The notes beneath the pieces are model-generated. The model had not been told where the DNA came from and did not search any database. It worked only from the letters and a program-made list of their open reading frames with translations. DNA of 48,022 bases from Azospirillum brasilense (GTDB lineage Bacteria; Pseudomonadota; Alphaproteobacteria; Azospirillales; Azospirillaceae). The DNA lies in contig NZ_QLKQ01000058.1 in NCBI RefSeq assembly GCF_003349955.1, forward strand, positions 1 through 48,022. Reading direction: 5' to 3'. The position numbers and the translations under genes are program-made. Shown one piece after another: positions 27,597-35,061 of the stretch. Every line of letters begins with the position of its first letter. Positions within the stretch are counted from its first letter, which is position 1.

Positions 27597-27998
27597 TCAG
27601 CCGCCCTGGCTGCGGATCCAGGCGGCGGTGGCGCTGTCCATGGTGTTCTTATGGTTGATGAACCATTCCGGCACGACCTCGGTCAGATAGCCGCGGACCA
27701 AGGCCAGATTGCCGGCGGCCATGCGCTTGGCGATGCCCTCCAGCTCCAGACGGACGCGGTTGTGCTCGTGGACGTGGATGGGCGTCGGCGGGAAGCCGTA
27801 CTGGTGCATCAGCTCCTCCTCGCGGGCCAGATGGTCGCGGAGGTGCTGGGCGAAGGCGGTGAAATGGGCGGGCAGCTCGGCGTCCGACGCCGTGGCGGCT
27901 TCGGCCAGAAGCTCGATGGTCTCCTTGTGGTCGGCGTCGATGATGGCGTTGCCGACTTCCAGGGACGGGCTCCAGGCGGGGATCGAGAGGGTGGGCAT
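27597..27998 (-). CDS. Bacteriohemerythrin
   Basis: A 133-residue single-domain hemerythrin that binds oxygen at a non-heme di-iron centre. All expected ligands can be placed: H24 (DADHKE), H56 and E60 (LRDHLAREE), H75 and H79 (HVHEH), H116 and D121 (NHKNTMD). It is cytoplasmic, with no fused signalling domain. Roles proposed for stand-alone forms are oxygen delivery, storage or sensing in microaerobic and aerotactic bacteria. GGAGAG precedes the ATG at 27998. A TTGAC-N4-GTCAA box lies 54-73 bases upstream, pointing to oxygen-linked FNR/FixK control. Confidence 0.92.
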   Translation of the reverse strand: MPTLSIPAWSPSLEVGNAIIDADHKETIELLAEAATASDAELPAHFTAFAQHLRDHLAREEELMHQYGFPPTPIHVHEHNRVRLELEGIAKRMAAGNLALVRGYLTEVVPEWFINHKNTMDSATAAWIRSQGG

Positions 27999-28051
27999 GG
28001 TGCTCTCCGAAGGGATCGTTGAAGGCACCATACCCATCCTTGAATTATGGA

Positions 28052-28071
28052 TTCTTGACGTCCGTCAAGAA
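28052..28071 (-). promoter_or_regulatory. FNR/FixK-type box upstream of bacteriohemerythrin
   Basis: TTCTTGACG-TC-CGTCAAGAA is a perfect palindrome containing TTGAC-N4-GTCAA, a good match to the FNR/FixK/NnrR consensus (TTGAT-N4-ATCAA and variants). It lies between the pepF stop (28079) and the hemerythrin start (27998). If a TATGGT at 28032-28027 is the -10 element, transcription would start near 28020 and the box would be centred about 41.5 bases upstream, as in class II activation. The start site is inference. Confidence 0.6.
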
Positions 28072-28078
28072 AACCCGG

Positions 28079-29944
28079 TCAGGACTGATTTTCCAGCTCG
28101 TCAACAAAGCCGCGGATGACGTTCAGCCCCTTCTGCCAGAAGGCCGGATCGCTGGCGTCCAGACCGAAGGGAGCCAGAAGCTCCTGGTGGCGCAGCGTGC
28201 CGCCCGCCGACAGCATCGCCAGATACTTCTCCGCGAAGCCCTTCTCCGACTCCTGATAGACCGCGTAGAGCGAGTTCACCAGGCAATCGCCGAAGGCGTA
28301 GGCGTAGACGTAGAAGGGCGAGTGGATGAAGTGCGGGATGTAGGACCAGTAGTTCCGGTAGCCCTCGTCGAAGCGCAGCGCCGGGCCGAGGCTTTCGGTC
28401 TGCACCGCCATCCAGATCTCGCCCAGTCGCTCCGCCGTCAGCTCGCCCTCGCGGCGCTCGGTGTGGACGCGGCGCTCGAAGTCGAAGAAGGCGATCTGGC
28501 GGACCACCGTGTTCAGCATGTCCTCGACCTTGGAGGCCAGCATGATCTTGCGGCGCTTCGGGTCGGTCTCGCGGTCGAGCAGGGCGCGGAAGGTCAGCAT
28601 CTCGCCGAACACCGACGCGGTCTCCGCCAGGGTCAGCGGCGTGTCCGACAGCAGGTGCCCCTGGCCGCCGGCCAGGATCTGGTGCACGCCGTGCCCCAGT
28701 TCATGGGCCAGCGTCATCACGTCGCGCGTCTTGCCCTGGTAGTTGACCAGCAGATAGGGGTGGACGCTGGGCACCGTGGGGTGGGCGAAGGCGCCCGGCG
28801 CCTTGCCGGGGCGCACCGGGGCGTCGATCCAGGCGTTGTCGAAGAAGCGCTTGCCGAGCGCCGCCAGATCCGGCGAGAAGCGGCCGTAGGCGCCCAGCAC
28901 CAAGTCGCGCGCCTCGTCCCAGCGGATGCTGCGGTCGGCGTCGTCGGGCAGCGGCGCGTTGCGGTCCCAATAGTCCAGATGGTCCTGGCCGAACCACTTG
29001 GCCTTCATCGCGTAGTAGCGGTGGGACAGGGCCGGGTAGGCGTCCTTCACCGCCGCGGCCAGCGCGTCCACCACCTCGTCCTCGACGCGGTTGGACAGGT
29101 TGCGGGCCGACGTGGGCGCCTTGTAGTTGCGCCACTTGTCGTCGATCTCCTTGTCCTTGGCCAGCGTGTTGGTGACCAGGGCGAACAGGCGGATGTTGTC
29201 GCCCATCACCCGGCCGATCACTGTCCCGGCCTCCTTGCGGACCTCCGGACGGCGGTCGGACAGGCGGTTCAGCGCCTCGGCGCAGGTCAGCTCCTTGCCG
29301 CCGATGGGGAAGCGCAAGGACGCGATGGTCTCGTCGAACAGGCGGTTCCAGGCGGCGCGTCCGACCACATGCTTCTCGTGGAGCAGGCGTTCGACCTCGT
29401 CGGAAAGCTGATGCTCGCGGAACAGGCGGACGTCGCGCAGCCAGGGGGCGTAGCGGGCGAGGTCCTTCGACGCCTTCAGCTTGGCGTCCAGCACCTTGTC
29501 CTCCAGCCGGTTGATCTCCAGCGTGAAGAAGACGAGGTGGGTGGAGATGCCGTTCACCCGCTCCTGCGCCGACTGGTAGAACTTGGCGATGGCCGGGTCG
29601 GTCATGTTGCCGTTGTAGACCAGCCCGGCGTAGGACATCACCCGCGACAGCACCTCGTCGATGTGCTCGTACGCGCGGATGGCGGCGGCGAAGGCGTCGC
29701 CGTCCAGCCCGGCCAGCTTGGTCGCGTATTGTTCGTAAAAGTCCTTGGAGGCGCGCTCCATCCGCTCCAGGTCGGCCTTCAGTTCGGCCGACTCCATGCC
29801 CGGATAGAGGTCCGTCAGGTCCCAGGAGGGCAGGGCGCCGAGGTCCGGCCCGTCCCCCGTGGCGGCCAGGGCGGTGTCGGGCATGGTGGTCTGGGGAGCG
29901 CCAGGGAAATCGCCAATCGGGTGCCGGGTGGCGCTGCGGGTCAT
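28079..29944 (-). CDS. pepF: M3 family oligoendopeptidase F (PepF)
   Basis: A 621-residue zinc metallopeptidase. The active site LAHELGHGVHQ (HExxH at about 410) is followed by the downstream glutamate in TPLTLAETASVFGEM. The N-terminal helical part (PSWDLTDLYPGMES to AYEHIDEVLSRVMSYAGL) is typical of PepF. It degrades short cytosolic peptides. The start at 29944 is chosen because GGAGGG lies four bases upstream; the frame is open to 30136. The small unknown gene upstream ends 94 bases before, so the two may be cotranscribed. Confidence 0.93.
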   Translation of the reverse strand: MTRSATRHPIGDFPGAPQTTMPDTALAATGDGPDLGALPSWDLTDLYPGMESAELKADLERMERASKDFYEQYATKLAGLDGDAFAAAIRAYEHIDEVLSRVMSYAGLVYNGNMTDPAIAKFYQSAQERVNGISTHLVFFTLEINRLEDKVLDAKLKASKDLARYAPWLRDVRLFREHQLSDEVERLLHEKHVVGRAAWNRLFDETIASLRFPIGGKELTCAEALNRLSDRRPEVRKEAGTVIGRVMGDNIRLFALVTNTLAKDKEIDDKWRNYKAPTSARNLSNRVEDEVVDALAAAVKDAYPALSHRYYAMKAKWFGQDHLDYWDRNAPLPDDADRSIRWDEARDLVLGAYGRFSPDLAALGKRFFDNAWIDAPVRPGKAPGAFAHPTVPSVHPYLLVNYQGKTRDVMTLAHELGHGVHQILAGGQGHLLSDTPLTLAETASVFGEMLTFRALLDRETDPKRRKIMLASKVEDMLNTVVRQIAFFDFERRVHTERREGELTAERLGEIWMAVQTESLGPALRFDEGYRNYWSYIPHFIHSPFYVYAYAFGDCLVNSLYAVYQESEKGFAEKYLAMLSAGGTLRHQELLAPFGLDASDPAFWQKGLNVIRGFVDELENQS

Positions 29945-30038
29945 CTGTCCCTCCGTTCTGGGCTTTGGCCGTTCTGAGCTTTGGAACCGGATATAAGCGC
30001 CGCGCGGGTCCGGGGGAAGGCTGCGCTGCGGCCCCCGC

Positions 30039-30395
30039 TCAGGGAGCCTGGCTTTCCTGCGCGCGGCGGATCGCCGCCTCCACGCATTGCAGGTGCAGTT
30101 TCTTGCGGGCGAGCTGGCGGGTCCGCCGCTCCTCAAGGTCGGTTGTGGGCATCGCCTCGATGGCGCAGCCGCGCCAGCCGTTGGCGTCCAGCGCGCGGGC
30201 GACCTCCGCGTAACCGAAGTAGCCCTTGTCCGGCTGCTCCCACGGGGCGCGGAAGTCGGCGCGGCGCAGGACGAAGCGGTTGGACTGGCTGGACCCGCCG
30301 AGACTGGTCAGCCGGGCCACGATCAGCCGTTCGCCGTTCGGGTGGACGACGGTCAGGATCGGGCGGATGCCGAAGACGGGCGGGTCGCTGCTCAT
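30039..30395 (-). CDS. Conserved-looking hypothetical protein, 118 residues
   Basis: A basic, soluble protein of 118 residues starting MSSDPPVFGIRPILTVVHPNGERLIVARL. The N-terminal half looks beta-rich and ends in SSQSNRFVLRRADFRAPWEQ, and the C-terminal half is helical and Arg-rich (DLEERRTRQLARKKLHLQCVEAAIRRAQ). No family is recognised. Codon positions look coding (GC-rich third bases), and no competing frame on the other strand has family support. The start could also be ATG 30407 (four more residues), and SD evidence is weak for both. Confidence 0.6.
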   Translation of the reverse strand: MSSDPPVFGIRPILTVVHPNGERLIVARLTSLGGSSQSNRFVLRRADFRAPWEQPDKGYFGYAEVARALDANGWRGCAIEAMPTTDLEERRTRQLARKKLHLQCVEAAIRRAQESQAP

Positions 30396-30501
30396 GGGAC
30401 CATCCATAGCGCTCCGGTCCCCAATAGGCCAGAGACAAGGCCGCCGGAAAGGGAGTCGGAGGACGGACCGGAGGTCGCGGCCTGCGAAAAATGAACGCAG
30501 C

Positions 30502-30515
30502 CATACGCAAGTATG
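30502..30515. promoter_or_regulatory. CATAC-N4-GTATG palindrome upstream of the esterase leader
   Basis: A perfect 5+5 inverted repeat with spacer GCAA, ending four bases before the SD of a short leader frame (30532). It is the second of only two copies of this motif that I found; the first is at 24227-24240, before a chemoreceptor gene. It may be an operator or a leader hairpin. Confidence 0.45.
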
Positions 30516-30531
30516 TCTGGGGGAGGCGTGT

Positions 30532-30567
30532 ATGAAAATTAGCGGTTCACAAGTGATTGTTGCGTGA
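30532..30567 (+). CDS. Possible 11-residue leader peptide
   Basis: GGGGGAGG (30519-30526) lies five bases before an ATG opening the frame MKISGSQVIVA followed by TGA. The SD is stronger than that of most genes here. The frame ends 73 bases before the start of the esterase gene at 30641. It could be a regulatory leader peptide or a chance frame. No amino-acid run (as in classical attenuators) is present. Confidence 0.35.
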   Translation: MKISGSQVIVA

Positions 30568-30640
30568 CTTCTATGGAGTCGGCGAGATGATTTGCTTTCG
30601 CGTGAATCGGATCTCCGGACAAGTGAAGGAGAATACGGCG

Positions 30641-31762
30641 ATGACATTGTTGGTGCGCTTACGAAAGCCGGTTCTCGCGGCGTTCTTTCTTCTGTCGTGG
30701 CTTCTCCCCGTCGCCGCGGCGCCGGCTCAACCCACCCCTGTCGAACTGCCCGCCGGCAGCTACGACGCGCAGGGCACCGCCCTGTCGGCCCTGGTCTATG
30801 TGCCGGACGGGGCGCGGGCGCGCGGCAAGGCGTCGCTGCTGGTCCTGCTGCACGGCTGCGAGCAGGACGCCCGCACCTTCTTCGAGGATTCGGGCTGGAA
30901 GGACATGGCCGACGCCCATGGCTTCGTCGCCCTGCTGCCGGCCCAGAAGCACAACCTGTTCTCCATGGTGGGGACGGGAGGGCTCGGGCGGTACGGCAAC
31001 CCGCTCGGCTGCTTCAACTTCGCCGACCGGCTGAACAGCCCGTTGAAGGGCTTCGTGCCGACCGAGGCCGCGGCCATCGCCTCGATGGTCGGCGCCGTCG
31101 TCTCCGGCAAGGGGCTGGGCGCCAACGCCCCGGCGGTGGACGCGGAGCGGGTGTCCGTCACCGGCCTGTCGGCGGGGGCGGGCATGGCGGCGACCCTGCT
31201 GGCCGATTTTCCGCAGGTCTTCGCGGGCGGGGCGCTGTTCGCGGGCGTGCCGGCGCTGTGCGCCCAGAGCATGCAGTCGGCCGCGTCGCTCTGCGGCATC
31301 TCCGTGTCGCGCGGCTGCGGCGAGGTGAAGGCGCGCTCCGGCGGCTACGACAGCCGCGAATGGACGAAGGCGGTGCAGCGTGCCCGGCACCCCGCCGGTC
31401 GCCCGCGCGTGCTGATCGTCCAGGGGACGGCGGACTGCACCGTCGACCCGCAGAACGCTCTCTATCTGACCAACCAGTGGACGGCCTTCCATGGTTTGAA
31501 GACCGACGCTCCGGTGGTCATCGGGCAGGAACCCTCCTGGCCGGCGCGCGCCGTGCGGCAGGGCTACGCCCCGGTGGGTGCCAACGCCCTGTGGGTGGAG
31601 ACGGTGCTTCTGAAGGATGTCGGCCACGTCATGCCCATCGACACCGGCAACCCGCAGCGCCCCTGCGGGCGGGTGCGGGTGTCGGAGACGAAGACCTACA
31701 TCGAGGATGTCGGCTTCTGCGGCGCGGCGTTGGCCGCCGGCTTCCTGCAACTGGAACAGTAA
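30641..31762 (+). CDS. Secreted PHA-depolymerase-like esterase
   Basis: A 373-residue alpha/beta hydrolase with a signal peptide (RLRKPVLAAFFLLSWLLPVAAAPAQ, cleavage near 28). It has the oxyanion-region motif LLHGCEQDARTF, the lipase box GLSAG with nucleophile S177, an acid in GTADCTVDP and a late histidine in DVGHVMPID. Six or more cysteines suggest disulfides in the periplasm. The pattern fits extracellular short-chain-length PHA depolymerases and the related feruloyl/LpqC-type esterases. The neighbour prpE activates propionate, one product expected from mixed PHA, which makes a catabolic link plausible. AAGGAG lies upstream of the ATG. Confidence 0.82.
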   Translation: MTLLVRLRKPVLAAFFLLSWLLPVAAAPAQPTPVELPAGSYDAQGTALSALVYVPDGARARGKASLLVLLHGCEQDARTFFEDSGWKDMADAHGFVALLPAQKHNLFSMVGTGGLGRYGNPLGCFNFADRLNSPLKGFVPTEAAAIASMVGAVVSGKGLGANAPAVDAERVSVTGLSAGAGMAATLLADFPQVFAGGALFAGVPALCAQSMQSAASLCGISVSRGCGEVKARSGGYDSREWTKAVQRARHPAGRPRVLIVQGTADCTVDPQNALYLTNQWTAFHGLKTDAPVVIGQEPSWPARAVRQGYAPVGANALWVETVLLKDVGHVMPIDTGNPQRPCGRVRVSETKTYIEDVGFCGAALAAGFLQLEQ

Positions 31763-31840
31763 CACCCGCTTGAGGGGCGGCAGGCGGGTCCAGCACTCAC
31801 CAAAGTGGTGCGACAGCCCGCCGCACCTTCCGGAATGCCG

Positions 31841-31858
31841 TTTGCCAAACGATGCAAA
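31841..31858. promoter_or_regulatory. TTTGC-N8-GCAAA operator-like site before prpE
   Basis: TTTGC (31841-31845) and GCAAA (31854-31858) form an inverted repeat about 90 bases upstream of prpE; the left arm is also part of TTTGCCAAA. TTTGCAA-like motifs are what I recall for ScfR-type regulators of short-chain acyl-CoA genes in alphaproteobacteria, so this is a candidate operator. The assignment is tentative. Confidence 0.3.
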
Positions 31859-31945
31859 TCTGACGCAGATTGGGGCCGCTGCGTGAACGTTCATTGCGCG
31901 GCTGCGGAGAAACGCGAACCAAACAAAATATAAGGGACGCCCCCC

Positions 31946-33868
31946 ATGAGCCAAAGCTCGGCCGATCGCTACAACCAGATCCATGCCCGTTCCCTGTCCG
32001 ATCCCGACGGATTTTGGGGCGAGGCGGCGGAAGACATCACCTGGATCAAGCGCTGGGACAAGGTGCTGGACGACAGCAACGCGCCCTTCTACCGCTGGTT
32101 CACCGGCGGCGTCCTGAACACCTGCTACAACGCCGTCGACCGCCATGTGGAGGCCGGACGCGGCGCCCAGGCGGCGATCATCTACGACAGCCCGGTCACC
32201 AAGACCGTCCAGACCATCACCTACGCCGAGCTTCAGGATCAGGTCGCCCGCTTCGCCGGCGCGCTGCGCGCCCAGGGCGTGGAGAAGGGCGACCGCGTCA
32301 TCCTCTACATGCCGATGATCCCGCAGTCGCTGGTCGCCATGCTGGCCTGCGCGCGTCTCGGCGCGGTGCATTCGGTGGTGTTCGGCGGCTTCGCCCCGCA
32401 CGAGCTGGCGACCCGCATCAACGACTCCCGGCCGAAGGCCATCGTCTCGGCCTCCTGCGGCATCGAGCCGAACCGCGTCGTCAAGTACAAGCCGATGCTC
32501 GACGCCGCCATCGAGCAGGCGGAGCACAAGCCGTCCAGCGTCATCGTCTTCCAGCGCCCGCAGGAAACCGCGACCCTGGTCGAGGGCCGCGACGTCGATT
32601 GGGCGGAGGCCGTCGCCAAGGCCGAGCCGGCGGAGTGCGTGCCGGTGGCCGCGACCGACCCGCTCTACATCCTCTACACCTCGGGCACCACGGGCCAGCC
32701 GAAGGGCGTCATCCGCGACAACGGCGGCCACGCCGTGGCGCTGAAATGGACGATGAAGAACATCTACAACGTCGAGCCGGGCGAGGTGTACTGGGCGGCG
32801 TCGGACGTGGGCTGGGTGGTCGGCCACTCCTACATCGTCTACGGCCCGCTGCTGCACGGCTGCACCACGGTGGTGTTCGAGGGCAAGCCGGTGGGCACGC
32901 CGGACGCCGGCACCTTCTGGCGGGTGATCGAGCAGCACAAGATCGGCACGCTGTTCACCGCCCCGACCGCCTTCCGCGCCATCAAGCGCGAGGACCCCAA
33001 CGCCGAGCTGCTGAAGAAGTACGACCTGTCGCACTTCCGCGCCCTGTTCCTGGCCGGCGAGCGCTCGGACCCCGACACGCTGCATTGGGCCGAGGACAAT
33101 CTGAACGTTCCGGTCATCGACCACTGGTGGCAGACCGAGACCGGCTGGGCGATCTCCGGCAACCCGCTGGGCGTGCATCTGTTCCCGATCAAGTACGGCT
33201 CCGCCACCCGCCCGATGCCGGGCTGGGACGTGCAGATCCTGAACGCCGAAAACAAGGAAGTGCCCCGCGGTGACATCGGCGCCATCTGCGTGAAGCTGCC
33301 GCTGCCTCCGGGCACGCTGCCGACTCTGTGGAACGCCGACGACCGCTACAGGAAGTCCTACCTGTCCGATTACCCCGGCTACTACCAGACCGGTGACGCG
33401 GGCTTCATCGACGACGACGGCTACGTCTACATCATGGCCCGCACCGACGACATCATCAACGTCGCCGGCCACCGCCTGTCCACCGGCGGCATGGAGGAGG
33501 TTCTGGCCAGCCACAAGGACGTGGCGGAATGCGCGGTGATCGGCGTCGCCGACGACCTGAAGGGGCAGGTGCCGCTGGGCTTCCTCTGCCTGAAGGCCGG
33601 CGTGACCCGCCCGCACGAGGAGATCGTCAAGGAGGTGGTGCAGCTGGTGCGCGAGCAGATCGGCCCGGTCGCCGACTTCAAGCGCGCCGTGGTGGTGGAA
33701 CGCCTGCCGAAGACCCGCTCCGGCAAGATCCTGCGCGGCACCATGCAGAAGATCGCCGACAGCCAGGACTACAAGACCCCGGCGACCATCGACGATCCGG
33801 GCATCCTGCCGGAGATCGCCGAGGCGTTGCAGTCGCTCGGCTACGCCAAGACGCATCAGGCCGGCTGA
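31946..33868 (+). CDS. prpE: Propionyl-CoA synthetase
   Basis: A 640-residue acetyl/propionyl-CoA synthetase-type ligase: propionate + ATP + CoA to propionyl-CoA. It shows the ATP loop YTSGTTGQPKG (244-254), DHWWQTETGW, the hinge YIMARTDDIINVAGHRLSTGGME and the catalytic, acetylatable lysine in LPKTRSGKILRG (K594). The N-terminal block (WIKRWDKVLDDSNAPFYRWFTGG) is characteristic of PrpE rather than Acs. The length is usual. Upstream 31763-31945 holds an operator-like repeat, and a good terminator follows. No prpB/C or pcc genes are near, so the downstream route is not shown here. Confidence 0.92.
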   Translation: MSQSSADRYNQIHARSLSDPDGFWGEAAEDITWIKRWDKVLDDSNAPFYRWFTGGVLNTCYNAVDRHVEAGRGAQAAIIYDSPVTKTVQTITYAELQDQVARFAGALRAQGVEKGDRVILYMPMIPQSLVAMLACARLGAVHSVVFGGFAPHELATRINDSRPKAIVSASCGIEPNRVVKYKPMLDAAIEQAEHKPSSVIVFQRPQETATLVEGRDVDWAEAVAKAEPAECVPVAATDPLYILYTSGTTGQPKGVIRDNGGHAVALKWTMKNIYNVEPGEVYWAASDVGWVVGHSYIVYGPLLHGCTTVVFEGKPVGTPDAGTFWRVIEQHKIGTLFTAPTAFRAIKREDPNAELLKKYDLSHFRALFLAGERSDPDTLHWAEDNLNVPVIDHWWQTETGWAISGNPLGVHLFPIKYGSATRPMPGWDVQILNAENKEVPRGDIGAICVKLPLPPGTLPTLWNADDRYRKSYLSDYPGYYQTGDAGFIDDDGYVYIMARTDDIINVAGHRLSTGGMEEVLASHKDVAECAVIGVADDLKGQVPLGFLCLKAGVTRPHEEIVKEVVQLVREQIGPVADFKRAVVVERLPKTRSGKILRGTMQKIADSQDYKTPATIDDPGILPEIAEALQSLGYAKTHQAG

Positions 33869-33886
33869 CCGGTTCCGCGTTCGAAG

Positions 33887-33919
33887 CCCCTTCCCCGGCA
33901 CCGTTCGGGGGAGGGGTTT
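33887..33919 (+). terminator. Terminator of prpE
   Basis: CCCCTTCCCCG (33887-33897) pairs with CGGGGGAGGGG just after a short loop; TTTCCGTTTCGG follows. It lies 19 bases past the prpE stop and before the convergent KfrA-like gene. Confidence 0.6.
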
Positions 33920-33928
33920 CCGTTTCGG

Positions 33929-34225
33929 TTAGGCCCTCTCCAGCGCGGTCAAGGAGTCGTCCAGCTCGTCCAGCCGGGCCTGCTCGGCCTCCAGCTCGGC
34001 CAGGGCGCGGCGGGCGTTGGCGATGTCGAGGTCGAGCTGGTCGCGCCGCCGCCGGATCAGCTCCTCCAGCGGGGTCAGTTCCTCAACCGCCAGCGCCTGG
34101 GCGATGGCCGCGTTGCTGCCGCCGCCCAGCGCCAGCCGCACCATGCGCGCGGTCGGGCGGATGCCCTGGGCCTCCAGATGGCGGGCGGTGACCAGGATCT
34201 CGATGGTGTCGTGATGGCGTGCCAT
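33929..34225 (-). CDS. KfrA-like N-terminal DNA-binding domain protein
   Basis: A 98-residue protein: HHDTIEILVTARHLEAQGIRP followed by TARMVRLALGGGSNAAIAQAL, the helix-turn-helix pattern of KfrA N-terminal domains. A C-terminal coiled coil follows (LIRRRRDQLDLDIANARRALAELEAEQARLDEL). KfrA proteins bind DNA on plasmids; small chromosomal relatives have no defined function. ATG 34225 is used because the domain begins there; an in-frame ATG at 34354 would add 43 residues that look unstructured. It is divergent from the ECF sigma gene. Confidence 0.68.
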   Translation of the reverse strand: MARHHDTIEILVTARHLEAQGIRPTARMVRLALGGGSNAAIAQALAVEELTPLEELIRRRRDQLDLDIANARRALAELEAEQARLDELDDSLTALERA

Positions 34226-34392
34226 GGCCCCGCCCTGATGACGCAGTGCGGTGGATTGTGCCAAGCCGCGCGCCGGATTCGAGGGCTCATCCGCGCGCAG
34301 CGGCGATTTGCCACAAGCCGGCGCTCCAACAGAGACGGTTTTCGGCTCCGCCATCGTTCCGCCGAATTTTTGCTGCACGGGCATCAAAGTCT

Positions 34393-34418
34393 GGAATAAA
34401 CGATGAGCGGGGGGCGTT
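34393..34418 (+). promoter_or_regulatory. ECF-type promoter candidate before the sigma gene
   Basis: GGAAT (34393-34397), 17 bases, then CGTT (34415-34418). ECF promoters have a GGAAC-like -35 and a CGT-containing -10; the match is one base off the EcfG form (GGAAC-N16/17-CGTT). It would suit autoregulation or control by the general stress response. Confidence 0.4.
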
Positions 34419-34518
34419 CATCCTGGCGTACCGGGTCCTTGGCATGGGGCTCGGCCCTGGGAGGGCGCGCCACCCGTTCCTACCTGAAGGAGTGCCATGA
34501 TCCGCCACCCGGCGGTCC

Positions 34519-35061
34519 GTGGAGCCTTCGAGGCAACAATCGGGTGCGCGTTTGAGCACGTTCGGGGTCGAGCTGGAAGTCCACATTGCGTCGCTGCGCC
34601 GCTACGCGCGCGCGTTGCTGCGCAACCGTTCGGATGCCGAGGATCTGGTGCAGGAGGCGTTGACGCGGGCGGTGGCGCGCGCCGACACCTTCAAGGCGGG
34701 GACGAACCTGCGGGCGTGGCTTTTCACCATCCTGCACAACGTCCACGTCAATCAGGTCCGCTCCAAGGCGTCGCGGCCCGACGAGGTCGATGTGGACAGC
34801 GTCGAGTCGAAGCTGGTGACCCCGGCCCGGCAGGAGGAACGTGTGGAGTTGCGCGAAATGATGCGCGCGCTCGACGAGCTGCCGGAGGAACAGCGCAAGG
34901 TGCTGCTCCTCGTCGCGCTGGAGGGCCTGAAATACGAGGAGGTCGCCGAGACGCTCGGCGTGCCGATCGGGACCGTCATGTCGCGCCTCTCGCGGGCGCG
35001 CGAGGCGGTCAGGGCGAAGCTGGCGAACGAGGGCTCGGTGGCCCTCAGGCGGGTGAAGTGA
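34519..35061 (+). CDS. ECF-type RNA polymerase sigma factor
   Basis: A protein of up to 180 residues with sigma region 2 (LRRYARALLRNRSDAEDLVQEALTRA and LRAWLFTILHNVHVNQVR) and region 4 (LDELPEEQRKVLLLVALEGL to VPIGTVMSRLSRAREAVR). It directs RNA polymerase to stress-type promoters and is held by the membrane anti-sigma encoded next, with which it shares one base (TGATG). The start is unsure: GTG 34519 gives 180 residues and TTG 34552 gives 169. The best SD nearby (AAGGAG before ATG 34497) opens a different frame (see findings). No zinc-binding or extra C-terminal domain is present. Confidence 0.85.
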   Translation: MEPSRQQSGARLSTFGVELEVHIASLRRYARALLRNRSDAEDLVQEALTRAVARADTFKAGTNLRAWLFTILHNVHVNQVRSKASRPDEVDVDSVESKLVTPARQEERVELREMMRALDELPEEQRKVLLLVALEGLKYEEVAETLGVPIGTVMSRLSRAREAVRAKLANEGSVALRRVK

